Assembly (NCBI RefSeq): GCF_037055275.1
Contig: NZ_CP146343.1
Coordinates: 3,816,501 to 3,880,500 of the forward strand
Length of the DNA stretch: 64,000 bases
Direction: 5' to 3'
From: Pseudomonas sp. ML2-2023-3
Lineage (GTDB): Bacteria > Pseudomonadota > Gammaproteobacteria > Pseudomonadales > Pseudomonadaceae
Below the pieces are notes generated by a model. It searched no databases, was not told the origin of the DNA, and saw only the letters and a program-made list of their open reading frames with translations. The stretch's first letter is position 1, and the number at the start of each line of letters is the position of its first letter. The position numbers were made by a program, and so were the translations under genes. Positions 44,217 to 53,724 of the stretch are shown here, piece by piece.

Positions 44217-44300
44217 GTGGGAGCGGGCTTGCTCGCGATGGCGCCACTTCGGTTTATCCAAAAACCGAGGTGATGCTATCGCGAGCAAGCCCGCTCCCAC
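44217..44300. repeat. inverted REP pair
   Basis: gtgggagcgggcttgctcgc at the left and gcgagcaagcccgctcccac at the right are perfect complements around a 44-base loop. A single BIME-like unit between the UPF0149 gene and the next gene. Confidence 0.85.
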
Positions 44301-44333
44301 AGAGATTCACCTCTCCCTCGCGGACAAAGCCCC

Positions 44334-45014
44334 ATGACCACCCTTACCTACTTCGATACTCCGGTCAGCGAGCCGATCAACAGCCAGATTCTGCAGATCG
44401 TCGTCGACCACCTCACCGACATCAGCGCCATGGAAATCGCGCCGAGCAATCTGCTGTACAGCATCTACCAATATGCAATTGGTTTTGAAGTGCACCTTTA
44501 TCTGCAAGCACTCGACGGCTCCAAGGGGATTGCGGTTGAGCTGATTGTGGCGACCGACGCTCAAGACCCGGAAAAAGTGACCGGCTTCGCCCTCTACCTG
44601 CCCGTCAAGGATGATCCGCATGCTTGCGGCATCGCGTACATGGCCGAACTGGCCAGCCATCGTCATTTGGGTGTAACCCAGGCAATGGTGCAGGAAGTGG
44701 TGCGCCGTTACCCCCATACCGAACTGACCTGCAGCGTGACCAAAGTGCCGGCATTTGAAGCCATGGGCCTGCAAGTCATCGGTACCCGTGGCCCCCAAGT
44801 GTTGATGAACACCCGTGATCACAGCACCGACGGCCTGACGGGCGTACTCGATGTCGCAGCGATCTACAACTCCACCGAAGTGCGCCAGATCCATACCTAC
44901 CTGCTGCAACGCAACGGCAAGAAGGCAATGCTCGACGCCGAGAAAAAGCGCGACCGCCAGATCGATCAGCTGACCGCCAGGGCAAAAGCCTTTGTGGCCC
45001 AGGCAAAAGACTAA
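44334..45014 (+). CDS. conserved hypothetical protein
   Basis: A 226-residue soluble protein. The first about 150 residues form an alpha/beta pattern (YQYAIGFEVHLYLQAL, then GIAVELIVATDAQ, and CGIAYMAELASHRHLGVTQAM), loosely like an acetyltransferase core but without a clear acetyl-CoA motif. The C-terminal about 45 residues are a charged helix (MLDAEKKRDRQIDQLTARAK). I cannot assign a family. Confidence 0.7.
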   Translation: MTTLTYFDTPVSEPINSQILQIVVDHLTDISAMEIAPSNLLYSIYQYAIGFEVHLYLQALDGSKGIAVELIVATDAQDPEKVTGFALYLPVKDDPHACGIAYMAELASHRHLGVTQAMVQEVVRRYPHTELTCSVTKVPAFEAMGLQVIGTRGPQVLMNTRDHSTDGLTGVLDVAAIYNSTEVRQIHTYLLQRNGKKAMLDAEKKRDRQIDQLTARAKAFVAQAKD

Positions 45015-45063
45015 CAAGCCGAAATAACGCATCATGGGGGTATTACGTTTAGAGGGAACCTAT

Positions 45064-45915
45064 ATGCGTACTCACTTAACCCTGGCCCGTCTTGGTGCCT
45101 TGACCCTGGGGCTGGCGTTCAGCGTTCCGGCCCTCGCCAGCGAAGAATCGCAATTGATCGATTCGATCAACGCGTATCGCAGCCAGATCCAGTTGTGCGC
45201 AGGCCAGGCTTCGCAAGAGTTGCCGCCGCTGTCCGCTGATACCCGGCTGATACTGCCCGCCAGCAGCTTCGGCGACTTGCAGCAAGCCCTTGGCCGGGCG
45301 GCATACCCGATGGTAAACGTACAGGCGATCAATCTCTCCGGCCCCCGTGATGCGCAGGCCGCCATGAAAGCGGTGCAGGAAAGCTTCTGCCGCGTGGTGC
45401 TGGACCCGCAGTTCGTCGATATCGGCGTCAGCCATGACCAGCGCGAATGGCGCATCGTCCTGGCCCGCCCTCTGCTGGCGGCACGCTTGGGTGACTGGCA
45501 GGCCGAAGGCCAGAAAGTCCTTGAGATGCTCAACAGCGCCCGCAACCAGCCCCGTCAATGCGGCACACAGGCCTTTGCCCCGGCCGGACCGCTGACCTGG
45601 AATGCCACCCTGGCAACCTCCGCTGAAGCCCATTCGCGGGATATGGCCAATAACAACTATTTTGACCACAAGGGGCGCGACGGCTCGACACCAGGCGACC
45701 GTGCTGAACTGGCGGGCTATATCGCCCAGCAGATCGGCGAAAATATCGCGGCCGGGCAAGACACCACGCGCAAACTGGTCGACGGCTGGCTGGCCAGCCC
45801 TGGCCACTGCGCCAACGTAATGAACCCTGAGTTTCGCGAGCTCGGCGCAGCCTACGCGGTAGACCCCAAAAGTGACGCAGGCATTTACTGGACGGCCTTG
45901 TTCGGCACGCAGTAA
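45064..45915 (+). CDS. CAP/SCP-domain secreted protein
   Basis: A 283-residue exported protein. ATG at 45064 with GAGGGAA upstream; signal peptide about 1-25 (ALTLGLAFSVPALA cut). The C-terminal CAP domain (about 170-280) contains TWNATLATSAEAHSRDMA, DHKGRDGSTPGDRAELAGY and GENIA, with HCANVMNPEF near the end, the conserved His and Glu cavity. Function of bacterial CAP proteins is mostly unknown. It is followed by a strong terminator. Confidence 0.87.
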   Translation: MRTHLTLARLGALTLGLAFSVPALASEESQLIDSINAYRSQIQLCAGQASQELPPLSADTRLILPASSFGDLQQALGRAAYPMVNVQAINLSGPRDAQAAMKAVQESFCRVVLDPQFVDIGVSHDQREWRIVLARPLLAARLGDWQAEGQKVLEMLNSARNQPRQCGTQAFAPAGPLTWNATLATSAEAHSRDMANNNYFDHKGRDGSTPGDRAELAGYIAQQIGENIAAGQDTTRKLVDGWLASPGHCANVMNPEFRELGAAYAVDPKSDAGIYWTALFGTQ

Positions 45916-45978
45916 GGGCCGATACCCGGTGCGTATGGTGCGAGGCGAATGTAGGAGGGGGTAGTGCGAGGTAAAGCA

Positions 45979-46016
45979 GCCCCACCCGAACAGCGTCGGG
46001 TGGGGCCGTTTTTTTT
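45979..46016 (+). terminator. Rho-independent terminator of the CAP gene
   Basis: Perfect 11-base arms gccccacccga and tcgggtggggc, 6-base loop, then cgtttttttt. It lies 64 bases after the CAP gene stop and touches the convergent mqo stop. Confidence 0.9.
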
Positions 46017-47661
46017 ACAGCGCCATGTCAGCCGCTGGGTTGCTTGGCGCAGGCTTGGCCGGCGCGGCAGCAGGGGCTGCAGTGTGAGTTGCAGCCGGGA
46101 TCGCCGGCGGCGGAGTCAATTGCAGGACTTCAGCTGTGTAGGCCCACTCTTGAGCAACGCGATCAGGATCACCGTTCAGCTTGGTGCCATAGCTCGGCAC
46201 GATCTGGTGCAGCTTGGCTTGCCACTCTGGCGTCGCAACCTTGTCCTTGAACACGGTTTCGAGCACGGTCAGCATGATCGGTGCAGCGGTGGATGCACCA
46301 GGCGATGCGCCCAACAGACCTGCGATGCTGCCGTCTTTGGCGCTGACAATCTCGGTACCGAGTTTCAGCACGCCGCCCTTCTCTTCATCACGCTTGATGA
46401 TCTGAACACGCTGACCGGCTTGCCACAGGCGCCAGTCTTCAGATTTAGCGTTCGGGAAGTACTCTTTCAAAGCATTGAAGCGATCTTCGTCAGACAGCAT
46501 CAGTTGGCCAGCCAGGTACTCAACCAGTGGGTACTGTTCGATGCCGACTTTGGTCATTGGCCAGATGTTGTGGGTCGTGGTGCTGGTCAGCAGGTCGAAG
46601 TACGAGCCTTCCTTGAGGAACTTGGTAGAGAAGGTCGCGAACGGGCCAAACAGGATCACGCGCTTGCCATCCAGCACGCGGGTGTCCAGGTGAGGAACCG
46701 ACATCGGCGGTGCGCCAACCGATGCTTTACCGTAGGCCTTGGCCAGGTGCTGCTGAGCAACGGTAGGGTTTTCGGTGACCAGGAACGAGCCGCCAACCGG
46801 GAAGCCTGCGTATTCCTTGGCTTCAGGAATGCCGGACTTCTGCAGCAAGTGCAGAGCACCACCGCCTGCGCCAATGAATACGAACTTGGCATCAGTCTCG
46901 GTTTTGGTGCCGTCTTTCAGGTTTTTGTACACCACACGCCATGAACCATCTTCATTGCGCTTGATGTCTTCAACTTCGCTCGACAATTTGAGCGAGAATT
47001 GAGGCTTGGTTTGCAGGTAAGCCACGAACTGGCGCGTGATTTCGCCGAAGTTCACGTCAGTACCGATCGGAGACCAGGTGGCCGCGACTTTTTGAGCCGG
47101 GTCACGCCCTTCCATCATCAGCGGAACCCACTTCTTGATCTGCACCGGGTCTTCGGAGTATTCCATGCCCGCGAACAGAGGGCTGGCCTGCAGGGCCTCG
47201 TAGCGCTTCTTCAGGAACTTGATGTTGTCATCGCCCCACACAAAGCTCATGTGCGGAGTGGAGTTGATGAACGAACGCGGGTCTTTCAGAACGCCGTTCT
47301 TGACCTGCCAGGACCAGAACTGACGCGACACCTGGAAAGCTTCATTGATTTCAATGGCCTTCGGGATTTCAACGTTGCCGTTCTTGTCTTCTGGCGTGTA
47401 GTTCAACTCGGCCAGGGCCGAGTGACCGGTACCGGCGTTGTTCCAGCCGTTGGAGCTTTCCTGGGCAACGCCATCGAGACGTTCAATCATCTCCATGGAC
47501 ATGCCAGGTTCCAGCTCATTGAGCCAGACACCCAGAGTAGCGCTCATGATGCCGCCGCCAATCAGCAGTACATCCACCTGTTTAGGCTCGGCAGCGTGCA
47601 CGGAGGTAATCCCCATGGTCAGCGCCAGGCCCAGTAGCCCCTTGTTCACTTTTTTAAACAT
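46015..47661 (-). CDS. mqo: malate:quinone oxidoreductase
   Basis: A 548-residue peripheral-membrane flavoenzyme of the TCA cycle, oxidising malate to oxaloacetate and reducing quinone. ATG at 47661 (AGG site upstream) gives an N-terminus [20 protein letters not shown] that resembles a signal sequence; this extension is usual in Pseudomonas Mqo proteins. The FAD motif [14 protein letters not shown] (about 28-41), [23 protein letters not shown] (in parts) and a C-terminal [15 protein letters not shown] match the family. The C-terminal 40 residues are Ala/Pro-rich. It has its own transcription unit. Confidence 0.94.
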   Translation of the reverse strand: MFKKVNKGLLGLALTMGITSVHAAEPKQVDVLLIGGGIMSATLGVWLNELEPGMSMEMIERLDGVAQESSNGWNNAGTGHSALAELNYTPEDKNGNVEIPKAIEINEAFQVSRQFWSWQVKNGVLKDPRSFINSTPHMSFVWGDDNIKFLKKRYEALQASPLFAGMEYSEDPVQIKKWVPLMMEGRDPAQKVAATWSPIGTDVNFGEITRQFVAYLQTKPQFSLKLSSEVEDIKRNEDGSWRVVYKNLKDGTKTETDAKFVFIGAGGGALHLLQKSGIPEAKEYAGFPVGGSFLVTENPTVAQQHLAKAYGKASVGAPPMSVPHLDTRVLDGKRVILFGPFATFSTKFLKEGSYFDLLTSTTTHNIWPMTKVGIEQYPLVEYLAGQLMLSDEDRFNALKEYFPNAKSEDWRLWQAGQRVQIIKRDEEKGGVLKLGTEIVSAKDGSIAGLLGASPGASTAAPIMLTVLETVFKDKVATPEWQAKLHQIVPSYGTKLNGDPDRVAQEWAYTAEVLQLTPPPAIPAATHTAAPAAAPAKPAPSNPAADMAL

Positions 47662-48082
47662 GTTGTAGTACCTAAGATAAAACGCCATCCACCCGACACG
47701 CAGAGCATGAAATTCTTCGACTCACCACAGGCTTGTCGCCTGCGATCGAACCGATTCTCAAACCTTGAACGGGCAGATATATAAGGCCTGTGCACGTTAC
47801 AGACCTCACTTTATGCACCTTGGGCGCTGATCTCTTGTTGGTTTTGGCTTCAGCTGCTTGGGTAACATTTTTTGTGCAGCACTTGCGGCTCCTTGATGCC
47901 CGGCCTGCTCACAGCTCCTTCCGGGGAACGTGTGTGGATACGACGATCCAGGGCGGCCAGCCGACTTGCTGCGTCATTCTACCTCAGGTGGCACTTTGGG
48001 CGAAGCGGCAGTCGCTGCAGTGACCGAGCCCCGAGGTCAGGTATAATCGCGCTTTTGCTCCGCCCATCAACAGGATTCACCC
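47662..48082. other. gap between mqo and the next gene
   Basis: About 420 bases with promoters for both flanking genes. I see no repeat, gene or clear structure; small open frames here have no recognisable products. Confidence 0.5.
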
Positions 48083-48454
48083 ATGTCTTTAAGCAAGCGC
48101 ACCCAGGCACAGATCGAACGTCGTCTGATCACCACCCTGACCGAGGCCTGTGAAACAGCCAAATCACAGATTCCGGGGTTTGTCTGGCTGACTCATGTGG
48201 TCGACTACGAGGCCTTCCCGGCCAGCCTCAAGGTGGTCTGGGTGTTCGATACACAAGCCAGTAAAGACTTCGCCCTGGCCGATGGCGAGGCCAGTTATAT
48301 GGGTGAACTGACGGCCCGGGCATTGGCTGATGCCCAGGTGAAGGTGCGTAATGGCTCGGCCCACGTATTTTTCGATTCTGAAGAAGAATGCCAGCGCAGC
48401 TGTGGCGGCAACTGGCCAAAGCGTCTGGCCCAAAAGCAGACGGGGCGCAACTGA
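48083..48454 (+). CDS. conserved hypothetical protein
   Basis: A 123-residue soluble protein: a charged helix at the start (MSLSKRTQAQIERRLITTLTEACE, in parts), then a mixed alpha/beta domain (FVWLTHVVDYEAFPASLKVV) and a C-terminal Cys pair in EEECQRSCGGNW. No family known to me. Its stop TGA directly adjoins the TTG start of the DUF1289 gene. Confidence 0.72.
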   Translation: MSLSKRTQAQIERRLITTLTEACETAKSQIPGFVWLTHVVDYEAFPASLKVVWVFDTQASKDFALADGEASYMGELTARALADAQVKVRNGSAHVFFDSEEECQRSCGGNWPKRLAQKQTGRN

Positions 48455-48637
48455 TTGGCTAAAGACATTGAAAATCCGTGCATAGCCGTGTGCCAGTTGA
48501 GTGGCGATCTCTGCGTGAGTTGCGGGCGTACCAAGGAAGACATCCGCAAGTGGCGGAGCATGAAGCGTCCGGAAAAAATGGCCGCCGTGCAACGCGCCAG
48601 CGCCCGGCTCAAGAGCTTGCGCAAAAAGAACAGCTAA
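48455..48637 (+). CDS. DUF1289 small cysteine-rich protein
   Basis: A 60-residue protein starting at TTG immediately after the preceding stop; coupling by re-initiation is likely. The DUF1289 signature NPCIAVCQLSGDLCVSCGRT gives Cys at 9, 13, 20 and 23, probably a small metal site. The C-terminus is basic (SARLKSLRKKNS). Function unknown. Confidence 0.85.
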   Translation: MAKDIENPCIAVCQLSGDLCVSCGRTKEDIRKWRSMKRPEKMAAVQRASARLKSLRKKNS

Positions 48638-48641
48638 GCCT

Positions 48642-49526
48642 TTACGCCAGATACTTGCCGAACCAATCCAGCGTCCTGCCCCAGGCCAATGTCGCCGCGG
48701 CCTCATCGTAGCGGGGCGTTGAATCGTTATGAAAGCCGTGGTTTACCCCCGGGTAGACATGCCCTGCATAATTTTTGCCATTGGCCTTAAGCGCCTGTTC
48801 GAAGACCGGCCACCCTTCGTTGATTCGCGTGTCCAGCCCGGCGTACTGAAGCATGAGTGGCGCCTGGATGCGGCTGACCTCATCGGCAGCGGCCTGGCGC
48901 CCGTAAAACGATACCGCCGCCCCCAGCTCCGGATAGGCCACCGCAGCCGCGTTGGCCACCCCACCGCCATAGCAGAACCCGGTAATCCCTACTTTTCCGG
49001 TCGTCGCGTCGTGCTGCATCAGCCATTCCACTGCGGCAAAAAAGTCGTTCATCAACTTGGTGGGATCGACCGTTTGTTGCAATGCCAACCCTTGCGCGTC
49101 ATTGCCCGGGTAGCCGCCCACTGAGGTCAGGCCATCGGGTGCGAGGGCGATATACCCCGCTTTGGCCAGCCGCCTGGCGACATCTTCGATATAGGGGTTG
49201 AGCCCGCGATTTTCATGAACCACCACCACAGCTGGCAACTTGCCCTGCGCCTTGGCAAGACGCACGAGATAGCCGCGAACCTGGCCGTTGCCCTTCGGAG
49301 ATGGATACATGACGTACTCGGCCACGATATCCGGGTCGGTAAAAGAGACCTGTTCGGCGAGCGCGTAATCAGGGCTTAGCGCAGCCAGCACGCTAAGCGC
49401 TGAACCACCCAGGGTGAACAACGCGGCACGATCCAGGAACTCGCGACGGTTGATCTTGCCGTGGGCGTAGTAGTCATAGAGCTCAAGCAACTCAGGGGCA
49501 AAGTCTTTCGCGGTAAGACGAGTCAT
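48642..49526 (-). CDS. dienelactone hydrolase family protein with Tat-like leader
   Basis: A 294-residue alpha/beta hydrolase. The N-terminus holds NRREFLDRAALFTLGGSALS (residues about 26-45), a twin-arginine-type motif and hydrophobic segment, so export by Tat is likely. The nucleophile is C185 in GITGFCYGGG; the catalytic His lies in VNHGFHNDSTP. The YghX-like branch hydrolyses unknown esters or lactones. Start ATG at 49526. Confidence 0.87.
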   Translation of the reverse strand: MTRLTAKDFAPELLELYDYYAHGKINRREFLDRAALFTLGGSALSVLAALSPDYALAEQVSFTDPDIVAEYVMYPSPKGNGQVRGYLVRLAKAQGKLPAVVVVHENRGLNPYIEDVARRLAKAGYIALAPDGLTSVGGYPGNDAQGLALQQTVDPTKLMNDFFAAVEWLMQHDATTGKVGITGFCYGGGVANAAAVAYPELGAAVSFYGRQAAADEVSRIQAPLMLQYAGLDTRINEGWPVFEQALKANGKNYAGHVYPGVNHGFHNDSTPRYDEAAATLAWGRTLDWFGKYLA

Positions 49527-49686
49527 CAGTGCACTTCCTATGGCCGGTTGCGTTTAACCATAGAGCAATTTGTAGCTAAATGCGTCTCAGAACTTTTACC
49601 TGATCCTGTGGGATACCATACGCGCCATGCCCGATGCATGTCGGGCTCCAACGCTTCGACTACACAACCTGAAGGGGTATCAAACG

Positions 49687-50157
49687 GTGAGAATTGCACT
49701 TGTGCTGCTGTTGAGCGCGCTGTCCATGCAGGCCTTCGCGGCGAATATCGGCGAGCGCCTGACGCCCTGGACCCTGCAGGACCAGCATGACCAACCCTAC
49801 ACCCTGGACACTCAAACCCGGGTTCTGCTGGTAGCACGCAACATGGACGGTTCCAAACTGGTCAAGGCTGCACTGGAAAACGAGGCCAAGGGCTATCTGG
49901 AAGCGCGCAACGTGGTGTTCCTGGCCGATGTACAGCGCATGCCCTCGCTGATCGGCAAGTTCATCGCCATCCCGGCCATGCGTGACTACAGCTATCGTGT
50001 GGTCCTGGACCGCGATGGCAGTATTGCCGCCAACTACCCGGGCGCCGAAGAGAAGGTGCTGTGGCTGCAACTGGACAATGGCACGCTGGTTTCCCAGCAA
50101 GAGTTCGCGACCGCTGAGGAGTTGCGTGGGGCGCTGGAAAAACTCCCGGTTCAATAA
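49687..50157 (+). CDS. periplasmic thioredoxin-fold-like protein without cysteines
   Basis: A 156-residue exported protein. GTG at 49687 is used since AAGGGG is about 9 bases upstream and the product then begins with the signal peptide VRIALVLLLSALSMQAFA. The mature part is alpha/beta (RVLLVARNMDGSKLV, VLDRDGSIAANYPG) like thioredoxin-fold YtfJ-type proteins, but has no CxxC. Function unknown. It is convergent with the XRE-cupin gene and a hairpin lies between. Confidence 0.75.
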   Translation: MRIALVLLLSALSMQAFAANIGERLTPWTLQDQHDQPYTLDTQTRVLLVARNMDGSKLVKAALENEAKGYLEARNVVFLADVQRMPSLIGKFIAIPAMRDYSYRVVLDRDGSIAANYPGAEEKVLWLQLDNGTLVSQQEFATAEELRGALEKLPVQ

Positions 50158-50163
50158 AGTTTC

Positions 50164-50192
50164 GGGGCTCAGCCGTCTCGGCTTCGAGCCCC
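50164..50192. terminator. hairpin between convergent genes
   Basis: Arms ggggctc and gagcccc, plus inner pairing agcc/ggct, between the thioredoxin-like and XRE-cupin genes. No T run; a weak or Rho-assisted end. Confidence 0.45.
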
Positions 50193-50203
50193 CTCCTCCC
50201 GCC

Positions 50204-50746
50204 TCACTCTTGAGCGCTGTTCACCACCACCAGCAGTTGGGCCTGCTGCTCGCCCACCGAACGAATACGGTGCGGTTTCTGCGCGTTGAAATGCAAGGCA
50301 TCCCCGCGATTGAGCAACACACGCTCGTTCATGAAGTCCACTTCGACCTGCCCCTCGTGGACAAACAGAAACTCCTCGCCCATGTGCTCCTTGAAGGCTT
50401 TGTCAATGAAATCGGCCGGCGGATAAATCATGAACGGCAGCATGCTGCGCTCCCCCACCTGATGGGCCAGCACGGCGTACCCCAGGCTCTGGTCATTGGC
50501 TGCCAATGACTGACGCTCATCGCTGCGTATCAGGCTGTAGCTGTCGAGCTGGACGTTTTCTTCGCTGAACAACTCTTCGACCTTCACATTCAGCGCTTTG
50601 GCCAGCTTCAAGGCTGCCGCAATCGACGGCGTATTAAGGCCGCGCTCGATTTTCGACAGATAACTCTTGGTCATGCCGGATTTTTCAGCCAAGGACTCCA
50701 GGCTCATCCCCAGTTTTTTTCTTAGCAATTTCAATCGGATAGACAT
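50204..50746 (-). CDS. XRE-family regulator with C-terminal cupin domain
   Basis: A 180-residue regulator: an XRE helix-turn-helix at residues about 4-60 (MSLESLAEKSGMTKSYLSKIERGLNTPSIAA is the classic HTH, shown as MSLESLAEKSG and KSYLSKIERG) and a cupin_2 domain at about 105-175 (MLPFMIYPPADF, HEGQVEVDFMNERVLL, RGDALHFNAQKPHRI) that would sense a small molecule, probably through a metal. It is divergent from the aldolase/DapA/AroE/MFS genes, and a perfect palindrome in the gap is its likely site. Confidence 0.92.
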   Translation of the reverse strand: MSIRLKLLRKKLGMSLESLAEKSGMTKSYLSKIERGLNTPSIAAALKLAKALNVKVEELFSEENVQLDSYSLIRSDERQSLAANDQSLGYAVLAHQVGERSMLPFMIYPPADFIDKAFKEHMGEEFLFVHEGQVEVDFMNERVLLNRGDALHFNAQKPHRIRSVGEQQAQLLVVVNSAQE

Positions 50747-50791
50747 AAAAAACGGTCAGCTCACAAAAAAGGAAACGACTCATGCTTGCCA

Positions 50792-50827
50792 ATGACACAA
50801 AGTGTCATATAGGATCTTTCGTGTCAT
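50792..50827. promoter_or_regulatory. XRE-cupin operator candidate: perfect palindrome plus half-site
   Basis: ATGACAC-AAA-GTGTCAT at 50792-50808 is a perfect inverted repeat; a further GTGTCAT half-site lies at 50821-50827. The position, between the divergent regulator and aldolase genes, suggests joint auto- and pathway control. Confidence 0.65.
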
Positions 50828-50904
50828 TTGCATTCACCCATGCCCTCCCCAGAGATGAGTGACAGCGAACTCGACGCTTAATGAACGCATCAGAGGACAC
50901 CTCT

Positions 50905-51687
50905 ATGAGCAAGACACTAGCACTCCCCAAAGACCAATTGGTCAAGCAGGCACTGCAACAGATGCAACAAACCCTGGCGGATAATACGTGGACTGACCGG
51001 CAAAAGCTGGCACTGACCTGCCGTATTTTGTTCGAGAACGGTCATGACTCGGGCCTGGCCGGGCAAATTACCGCTCGTGGCCCGCAACCCGGCACTTACT
51101 ACACCCAGCAGTTAGGGCTCGGTTTCGATGAGATCAGCGCAGGTAACCTGTTGTTGGTCAATGAGGACCTGGAAGTGCTCGAAGGCCACGGCATGCCCAA
51201 TCCGGCCAACCGTTTCCACAGTTGGGTGTACCGCGCCCGTCCGGACGTAAACTGCATCATTCACACCCATCCCACCCATGTCAGTGCGTTGTCGATGCTG
51301 GAGGTTCCACTGCAGATTTCGCACATGGATCTGTGCCCCCTGTATGACGATTGCGCGTTTCTCGAAGGCTGGCCGGGTGTTCCGGTGGGCAATGAAGAAG
51401 GCGAACTGATTGCCGGTGCGCTGGGCAAAAAACGGGCGGTGCTGCTTTCCCATCACGGCCAATTGTCGACCGGCGCCAGCATTGAAGAAGCGTGCGTGAT
51501 TGCGCAGTTGATCGAGCGGGCCGCCAAACTGCAATTGCTGGCCATGGCCGCAGGTGAAATCAAGCCGATCCAGCCTGAACTGGGCCGCGAAGCCCACGAC
51601 TGGATTGCCAGGCCCAAACGCCACACTGCCGCCTTCAACTATTACGTCCGGCAAAACCTTCGTCGTCATGCCGATTGCCTGAACTGA
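50905..51687 (+). CDS. class II aldolase/adducin family protein
   Basis: A 260-residue enzyme. The ATG at 50905 has GAGG 8 bases upstream; the earlier ATG at 50881 has none. The zinc ligands HTH (H120, H122, in CIIHTHPTHVSALS) and a later histidine of LLSHHGQLSTG (near 183-184) are typical of fuculose-aldolase-like proteins. The family includes aldolases, epimerases and decarboxylases, so the reaction is not determinable. First gene of the divergent catabolic set, 26 bases before the DapA-like gene. Confidence 0.87.
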   Translation: MSKTLALPKDQLVKQALQQMQQTLADNTWTDRQKLALTCRILFENGHDSGLAGQITARGPQPGTYYTQQLGLGFDEISAGNLLLVNEDLEVLEGHGMPNPANRFHSWVYRARPDVNCIIHTHPTHVSALSMLEVPLQISHMDLCPLYDDCAFLEGWPGVPVGNEEGELIAGALGKKRAVLLSHHGQLSTGASIEEACVIAQLIERAAKLQLLAMAAGEIKPIQPELGREAHDWIARPKRHTAAFNYYVRQNLRRHADCLN

Positions 51688-51712
51688 CCCCCCTCTTCTC
51701 AAGGACATCGAC

Positions 51713-52600
51713 ATGTCGACCCCTGATATCCACGGCATCATCGGCTACACCATCACCCCATTTTCCGCTGACGGCGAACACTTGGACCTGGATGCTCTGG
51801 GGCAATCCATAGACCGCCTCGTCGACAGCGGCGTACATGCCATCGCGCCATTGGGCAGCACGGGCGAAGGCGCCTACCTGAGTGACCTTGAATGGGACCG
51901 GGTGTGCGAATTCAGCATCCAGCACGTGGCCAAACGAGTCCCGACCGTCGTCAGCGTTTCAGATTTGACCACCGCCAAAGCCGTACGCCGTGCGCGCTTT
52001 GCCCAGGCCCAGGGTGCCGATGTGGTCATGGTGCTGCCTGCGTCTTACTGGAGACTCAGCGAAGCGGAAATTCTTGCCCACTACCAGGCCATCGGCAGCA
52101 GTATCCAGGTGCCGATCATGCTCTATAACAACCCGGCCACCAGCGGCACGGACATGTCGCCCGAGCTGATCCTGCGGATCTTCAACGCCGTTGAGAACGT
52201 CACCATGGTCAAGGAGAGCACGGGGGACATCCAGCGCATGCACCGCCTGCACGTGCTGGGCGAGGGGCAGGTGCCGTTTTACAACGGCTGCAATCCTCTG
52301 GCACTGGAAGCCTTTGCCGCAGGCGCAAAGGGCTGGTGCACCGCAGCCCCCAACTTGATAGCGCCCCTTAACCTTGAGTTGTACGCGGCCATTCTGACCA
52401 ATGATCTGGAGCGGGCACGGGCGTTGTTTTACCGCCAGTTACCCCTGCTGGATTTCATCCTCAAGGGCGGCTTACCAGCAACCATCAAGGCCGGCTTGCG
52501 CAACACCGGACTGGAAGTCGGCAACCCGCGCTTGCCGGTTTCGCCACTGGACGATGGCGCCTGCAAACAGCTTGAACGTCTGATCGCCGCCTTGAGCTAA
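51713..52600 (+). CDS. dihydrodipicolinate synthase (DapA) family lyase
   Basis: A 295-residue TIM-barrel, Schiff-base aldolase. Lysine K167 (VTMVKESTGD), tyrosine Y138 (PIMLYNNPATSG) and the GSTGEG carboxylate loop (48-53) are present. The family includes catabolic hydroxy-oxo-acid aldolases and dehydratases as well as lysine-biosynthetic DapA; context favours a catabolic role. Follows the class II aldolase by 25 bases, so same operon. Then a 248-base gap with a repeat. Confidence 0.9.
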   Translation: MSTPDIHGIIGYTITPFSADGEHLDLDALGQSIDRLVDSGVHAIAPLGSTGEGAYLSDLEWDRVCEFSIQHVAKRVPTVVSVSDLTTAKAVRRARFAQAQGADVVMVLPASYWRLSEAEILAHYQAIGSSIQVPIMLYNNPATSGTDMSPELILRIFNAVENVTMVKESTGDIQRMHRLHVLGEGQVPFYNGCNPLALEAFAAGAKGWCTAAPNLIAPLNLELYAAILTNDLERARALFYRQLPLLDFILKGGLPATIKAGLRNTGLEVGNPRLPVSPLDDGACKQLERLIAALS

Positions 52601-52848
52601 TGAGTCCGGTATTTTTCTGAGTTTATGTAGTGTCCGTTCGCAGCCTCGCTCCGCGAGGCGGCGGCTACGAAATCTCTTCCAGCACTTGCAGGGTTGATGG
52701 CACACAACATCCAACACCAGCGGCACCGCTCTTTTGGTGATCACGATTCGTGATCACGGCATCACCATATACGATTGGCACTCAAGGCCGGCAGGGGTTG
52801 AAAGTGGCGGCATTGCCCCACTCATAAATCCAATTCAAGGAGGCACCC
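52601..52848. other. gap with short palindrome
   Basis: Contains gcagcctcgctccgcgaggc and ggcggctacg, a small inverted repeat related to other cagcctcg repeats of the window, and tgatcacgattcgtgatcac (about 52737-52756), a near-perfect inverted repeat that could be an operator for the shikimate-dehydrogenase-like and MHS genes. Confidence 0.45.
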
Positions 52849-53664
52849 ATGCCCCAATCCCTGCCAACCCTGTGCGGTTCGATCATGGGGTCGCCGTTTT
52901 CCCTCTCCGCAAAAATTCACAATGCGGCCTATGCCGCGCTCGGTCTGGACTACACCTTTGTGTGCTTTGGCGTAGAAGACCCGGTGGCCGCCGTCGCGGC
53001 CATCCGGGCCTTGGGTATACGCGGCATGAACGTGTCCATGCCTTACAAAACCGCCGTGATGGCTCATCTGGATGTGATTGACGAGTCCGCCCACGTGATT
53101 GGCGCAGTCAACACCATCAATAACATCGACGGCGTGCTTACTGGCTACAACACCGACTATCTGGGCGCAGTGCGTGCCCTGCAGGAAGTCAGCGAACTGA
53201 ACAACAGGCGCATTGCCGTGATCGGTGCCGGTGGCGCTGCCCGGGCCGTGGTTTACGGCTGCCTGCAAGCGGCGGCCCGGGTCACGGTGTTTAACCGCAG
53301 CCGCGAGCGCGGCAAGGCATTGACCGAGGATTTGGGGGCTCGATGGGGCGGCAGCGTCGATGCATTTGCAGCCCAGGATTTCGACATCGTCATCAACGCG
53401 ACGTCCGTGGGGTTCAAGCAGCCGGACAGCAACCCGCTGGACGGCCTGCTGGCCAGCCACCTGATTGTCATGGACGTGGCGTTCATGCCCATGCAGACCG
53501 CCCTGCTGCTGCAAGCGGCAGCGCTGGGCTGCCGCACGGTTAGCGGCACACGCATGCTGGTGCACCAGGCATGTCGACAAATCGAGTTGTACACCGAACA
53601 CGATGCACCCATCGACGTCATGGAGCAGGCCATGCTCCACGAAATACAGAGACTGAAATTGTAA
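52849..53664 (+). CDS. shikimate/quinate dehydrogenase-like protein (AroE family)
   Basis: A 271-residue NAD(P)-dependent dehydrogenase. Catalytic pair K67 (NVSMPYKTAVMAHLD) and D103 (GYNTDYLGA) are intact, with N88 of the substrate loop (VNTINN). The dinucleotide motif is VIGAGGAARAVVYG (124-137). The housekeeping aroE is normally elsewhere, so this paralogue is probably catabolic (quinate or shikimate-like, or another hydroxy-carboxylate). A Shine-Dalgarno AAGGAGG is 7 bases before ATG at 52849. Followed by the MHS permease gene. Confidence 0.88.
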   Translation: MPQSLPTLCGSIMGSPFSLSAKIHNAAYAALGLDYTFVCFGVEDPVAAVAAIRALGIRGMNVSMPYKTAVMAHLDVIDESAHVIGAVNTINNIDGVLTGYNTDYLGAVRALQEVSELNNRRIAVIGAGGAARAVVYGCLQAAARVTVFNRSRERGKALTEDLGARWGGSVDAFAAQDFDIVINATSVGFKQPDSNPLDGLLASHLIVMDVAFMPMQTALLLQAAALGCRTVSGTRMLVHQACRQIELYTEHDAPIDVMEQAMLHEIQRLKL

Positions 53665-53724
53665 GTAACCCTGCTGCCTATCGATAACAAGATGCCGTAA
53701 AGGCACCTACCAGAAGGTACCAAC

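Noticed and set aside
46015..47661. Mqo as a periplasmic enzyme because of its signal-like N-terminus
   Set aside because: Pseudomonas Mqo proteins commonly carry this N-terminal extension, and the enzyme works with the cytoplasmic malate pool, so I read it as a membrane-association segment.
47662..48082. A small RNA or tRNA gene in the mqo gap
   Set aside because: No cloverleaf, no T-loop sequence and no convincing terminator hairpin were seen.
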